The notes beneath the pieces were generated by a model. It was given only the letters and a program-made list of their open reading frames with translations, was not told where the DNA came from and searched no databases. The position numbers and the translations under genes are program-made. A DNA stretch of 64,000 nucleotides. Source: Bacillota bacterium. GTDB taxonomy: Bacteria; Bacillota; DSM-12270; Thermacetogeniales; Thermacetogeniaceae. The stretch lies in assembly GCA_029907475.1 (NCBI GenBank), contig JARYLU010000008.1, positions 1-64,000 of the forward strand, given 5' to 3'. Below, in pieces: positions 62,505-64,000 of this stretch. The first letter of the stretch is position 1, and each line of letters starts with the position of its first letter.

Positions 62505-64000
62505 ATGTCGGAACGCGAGCAGGTCGCCCGGGCTGCCGGGATTATTACCATTGCCATGGTCCTTTCCCGACTCCTCGGTTACGCGCGGGACCTCGCCCTC
62601 TACGCCCAGTTCGGGCAGAACAGGATCACCGATGCCTACAACGCTGCCTTTTCAATCCCCGATTTTCTCTATATGATCCTGGTGGGGGGTGCTTTGAGTT
62701 CTGCCTTTATTCCTGTATTCGGAGGGTACGTGGCCACCGGACGGGAGGATGAAGGATGGCGCGTTGCAAGCAGTCTGGTAAATTTAATGGTGCTGCTGCT
62801 TGTTTTAGGAATTACGCTGGGCCTCATTTTTACGCCCCAGCTCGTGTACATCCTGGTGCCCGGATTTGACCCCGCAGAACTCGCTCTTACCGTTCGCCTC
62901 ACGCGGATCATGCTCTTCCAGACCTTTTTCATGGGTTTGAGCGGGATTACGGTTGGGATTTTAAATTCATATAAACATTTTACAACACCCGCCCTGGGCT
63001 CAGTCCTTTACAACCTCGCCGTTGTCCTGGTGGGTTGGAGCCTGGCGCCTTACCTCGGCATTGCGGCCTATTCGGTGGGAGTTGTGTTTGGGGCCGTTCT
63101 GAACTTCGCGGTTCAGCTTCCACCCCTCCTCCGGCTCGGCCTGCGCTACCGCCCGGTGCTTGATCTGTCGCACCCCGGGGTCAGGCAAATCGCGGCATTG
63201 GTGATTCCGGTGCTGGTCGGGCTCTCAGTCTCTCAATTCAACCTGTTTGTCAGCCAGAACCTGGCCTCCGGGCTGCCGGGCGGCCACCTCGCAGCTCTCA
63301 GGACCGCCCAGCGCCTCATGCAGTTGCCGCTGGGAATTTTCGCGGCGGCAATCGGGACGGCGATCTTCCCTACTTTAACGGGACAGGCGGCGCGCCGGGA
63401 ATGGTCGCAGTTTCGCCGGACAACTTCCCTGGGCATCAGGACCGTGAACTTTATCACGATTCCCGCAGCCGCTGGTTTAATCGCACTCGGCCTCCCCGCC
63501 ATCCGGTTGCTCTTTGAGGTTGGTAAATTTACACCTGCCAATACCTGGGCAACCGCGACTGCTTTGTTTTATTATGCTTTTGGCATTGTCGGCTATTCCG
63601 GGGCGCTGATTTTAAACAGGGTCTACTATGCCTTGAAAGACACGAAAACGCCGGTGCTCGTAGGGATCGCTACTGTTTTTCTGAACCTTGTTTTAAACCT
63701 GGTGCTGGTAAGGGTCATGGGACACGCCGGGTTGGCGCTCGCCTATTCGGTCGTCGGGATTGTTAACATGGTCGCCCTGCTTCTGATCCTGCGGGCTAAA
63801 ATTGGATATATTGATGGGAGGCGAATCCTTCTCTCCGGTGGCGGGGCTCTGGTTTCGGGGCTGGTAATGGGAGGTATCACATACCTGCTGGCCGGTCACC
63901 TGGAGGGGATGCTGGGCACGGTTTCAAAGTTATCTCAAATGGTGACAGTGGGAGCAGGAGTCGTAGCAGGGTTTGTGCTTTATCTTGCGCTGACCTATCT
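62505..64000 (+). CDS. murJ: Lipid II flippase MurJ (open at window end)
   Basis: MOP-superfamily exporter that flips lipid II. 498 codons are visible with no stop, out of about 510-530 expected. N-terminus RAAGIITIAMVLSRLLGYAR, then ARDLALYAQFGQNRITDAYN and AFSIPDFLYMILVGGALSSA, the family signature; C-terminal helices continue to the edge. ATG 62505 with AAGAGGAG upstream. Follows the stem-loop leader. Confidence 0.95.
   Translation, partial: MSEREQVARAAGIITIAMVLSRLLGYARDLALYAQFGQNRITDAYNAAFSIPDFLYMILVGGALSSAFIPVFGGYVATGREDEGWRVASSLVNLMVLLLVLGITLGLIFTPQLVYILVPGFDPAELALTVRLTRIMLFQTFFMGLSGITVGILNSYKHFTTPALGSVLYNLAVVLVGWSLAPYLGIAAYSVGVVFGAVLNFAVQLPPLLRLGLRYRPVLDLSHPGVRQIAALVIPVLVGLSVSQFNLFVSQNLASGLPGGHLAALRTAQRLMQLPLGIFAAAIGTAIFPTLTGQAARREWSQFRRTTSLGIRTVNFITIPAAAGLIALGLPAIRLLFEVGKFTPANTWATATALFYYAFGIVGYSGALILNRVYYALKDTKTPVLVGIATVFLNLVLNLVLVRVMGHAGLALAYSVVGIVNMVALLLILRAKIGYIDGRRILLSGGGALVSGLVMGGITYLLAGHLEGMLGTVSKLSQMVTVGAGVVAGFVLYLALTY

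Overview
The window looks like core chromosome of an anaerobic, endospore-forming member of the Clostridia (Firmicutes). Evidence: Gram-positive-style ribosome binding sites; gene orders typical of that class (clpX-lonB-lonA; maf-radC-mreBCD-pbp2-minCDE-rodA; rng-rplU-prp-rpmA-obg; proB-proA; nadD-yqeK-rsfS; holA-rpsT-spoIIP); sporulation genes (spoIIP, a SpoIVFA-like gene, a GerMN lipoprotein); a leucine T-box; Rex; and a six-subunit Ech-type [NiFe] hydrogenase. The many GTG and TTG starts fit a moderately GC-rich thermophilic or syntrophic/acetogenic lineage. The species cannot be named from sequence alone.

Layout. 1-1067: 3' end of an IS1634-type insertion sequence abutting the last 61 codons of clpX. 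1068-6213: lonB, a decayed P-type ATPase remnant, lonA, a small membrane protein. 6269-9098: valS behind a strong promoter and a structured leader. 9210-14572: phoP-phoR-pstB-phoU-folC. 14651-16948: rex, a DUF4321 protein, maf, radC. 16984-26026: cell shape and division (mreBCD, PBP2, minCDE, rodA, a SpoIVFA-like M23 protein). 26180-33815: two radical-SAM-linked proteins, rng, L21 leader, rplU, prp, rpmA, obg, a small CxxC protein, yhbY. 33845-40944: proBA, an amino-acid permease on the minus strand, nadD, an RRM protein, yqeK, rsfS, an HD-GYP protein. 41081-42206 (minus): GerMN lipoprotein and a histidine kinase fragment. 42232-45740: leuS with its T-box leader, then ogt. 45753-57061: comEA and comEC, separated by echABCDEF, a fur-family regulator, tatA and htrA. 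57045-64000: pfkA, an unknown gene, two tandem tiny polyisoleucine proteins, holA, rpsT, spoIIP and murJ, which runs off the end.

Most striking observation: a complete tRNA-Ala(GGC) gene (42474-42548) lies inside the leuS T-box leader. It sits between a stem I carrying a leucine CTC specifier and the antiterminator/terminator. The tRNA 3' ACCA is complementary to the nearby T-box UGGU and the two lie in one transcript, so processing or cis pairing of the tRNA could affect leuS attenuation. I know of no described case.

Other points of interest: apparent disruption of clpX by an IS; a P-type ATPase relic flanked by 12-bp direct repeats between the two lon genes; two adjacent very short genes (42 and 35 codons) encoding Trp-Ile-Phe-Cys-rich peptides behind a sigma-K-like promoter; a SpoIVFA-like gene without the usual spoIVFB; a 14-codon ORF overlapping the minC start; and structured leaders before valS, the fur-type gene and murJ.

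Functional links: PhoPR-PstB-PhoU form a phosphate module; MreBCD, PBP2, RodA, MurJ and MinCDE cover wall elongation, lipid II export and division-site placement; Prp trims the N-terminal extension of the L27 encoded just downstream; Ech would couple ferredoxin oxidation to H2 formation and ion translocation, a role that fits an anaerobic redox economy also monitored by Rex.
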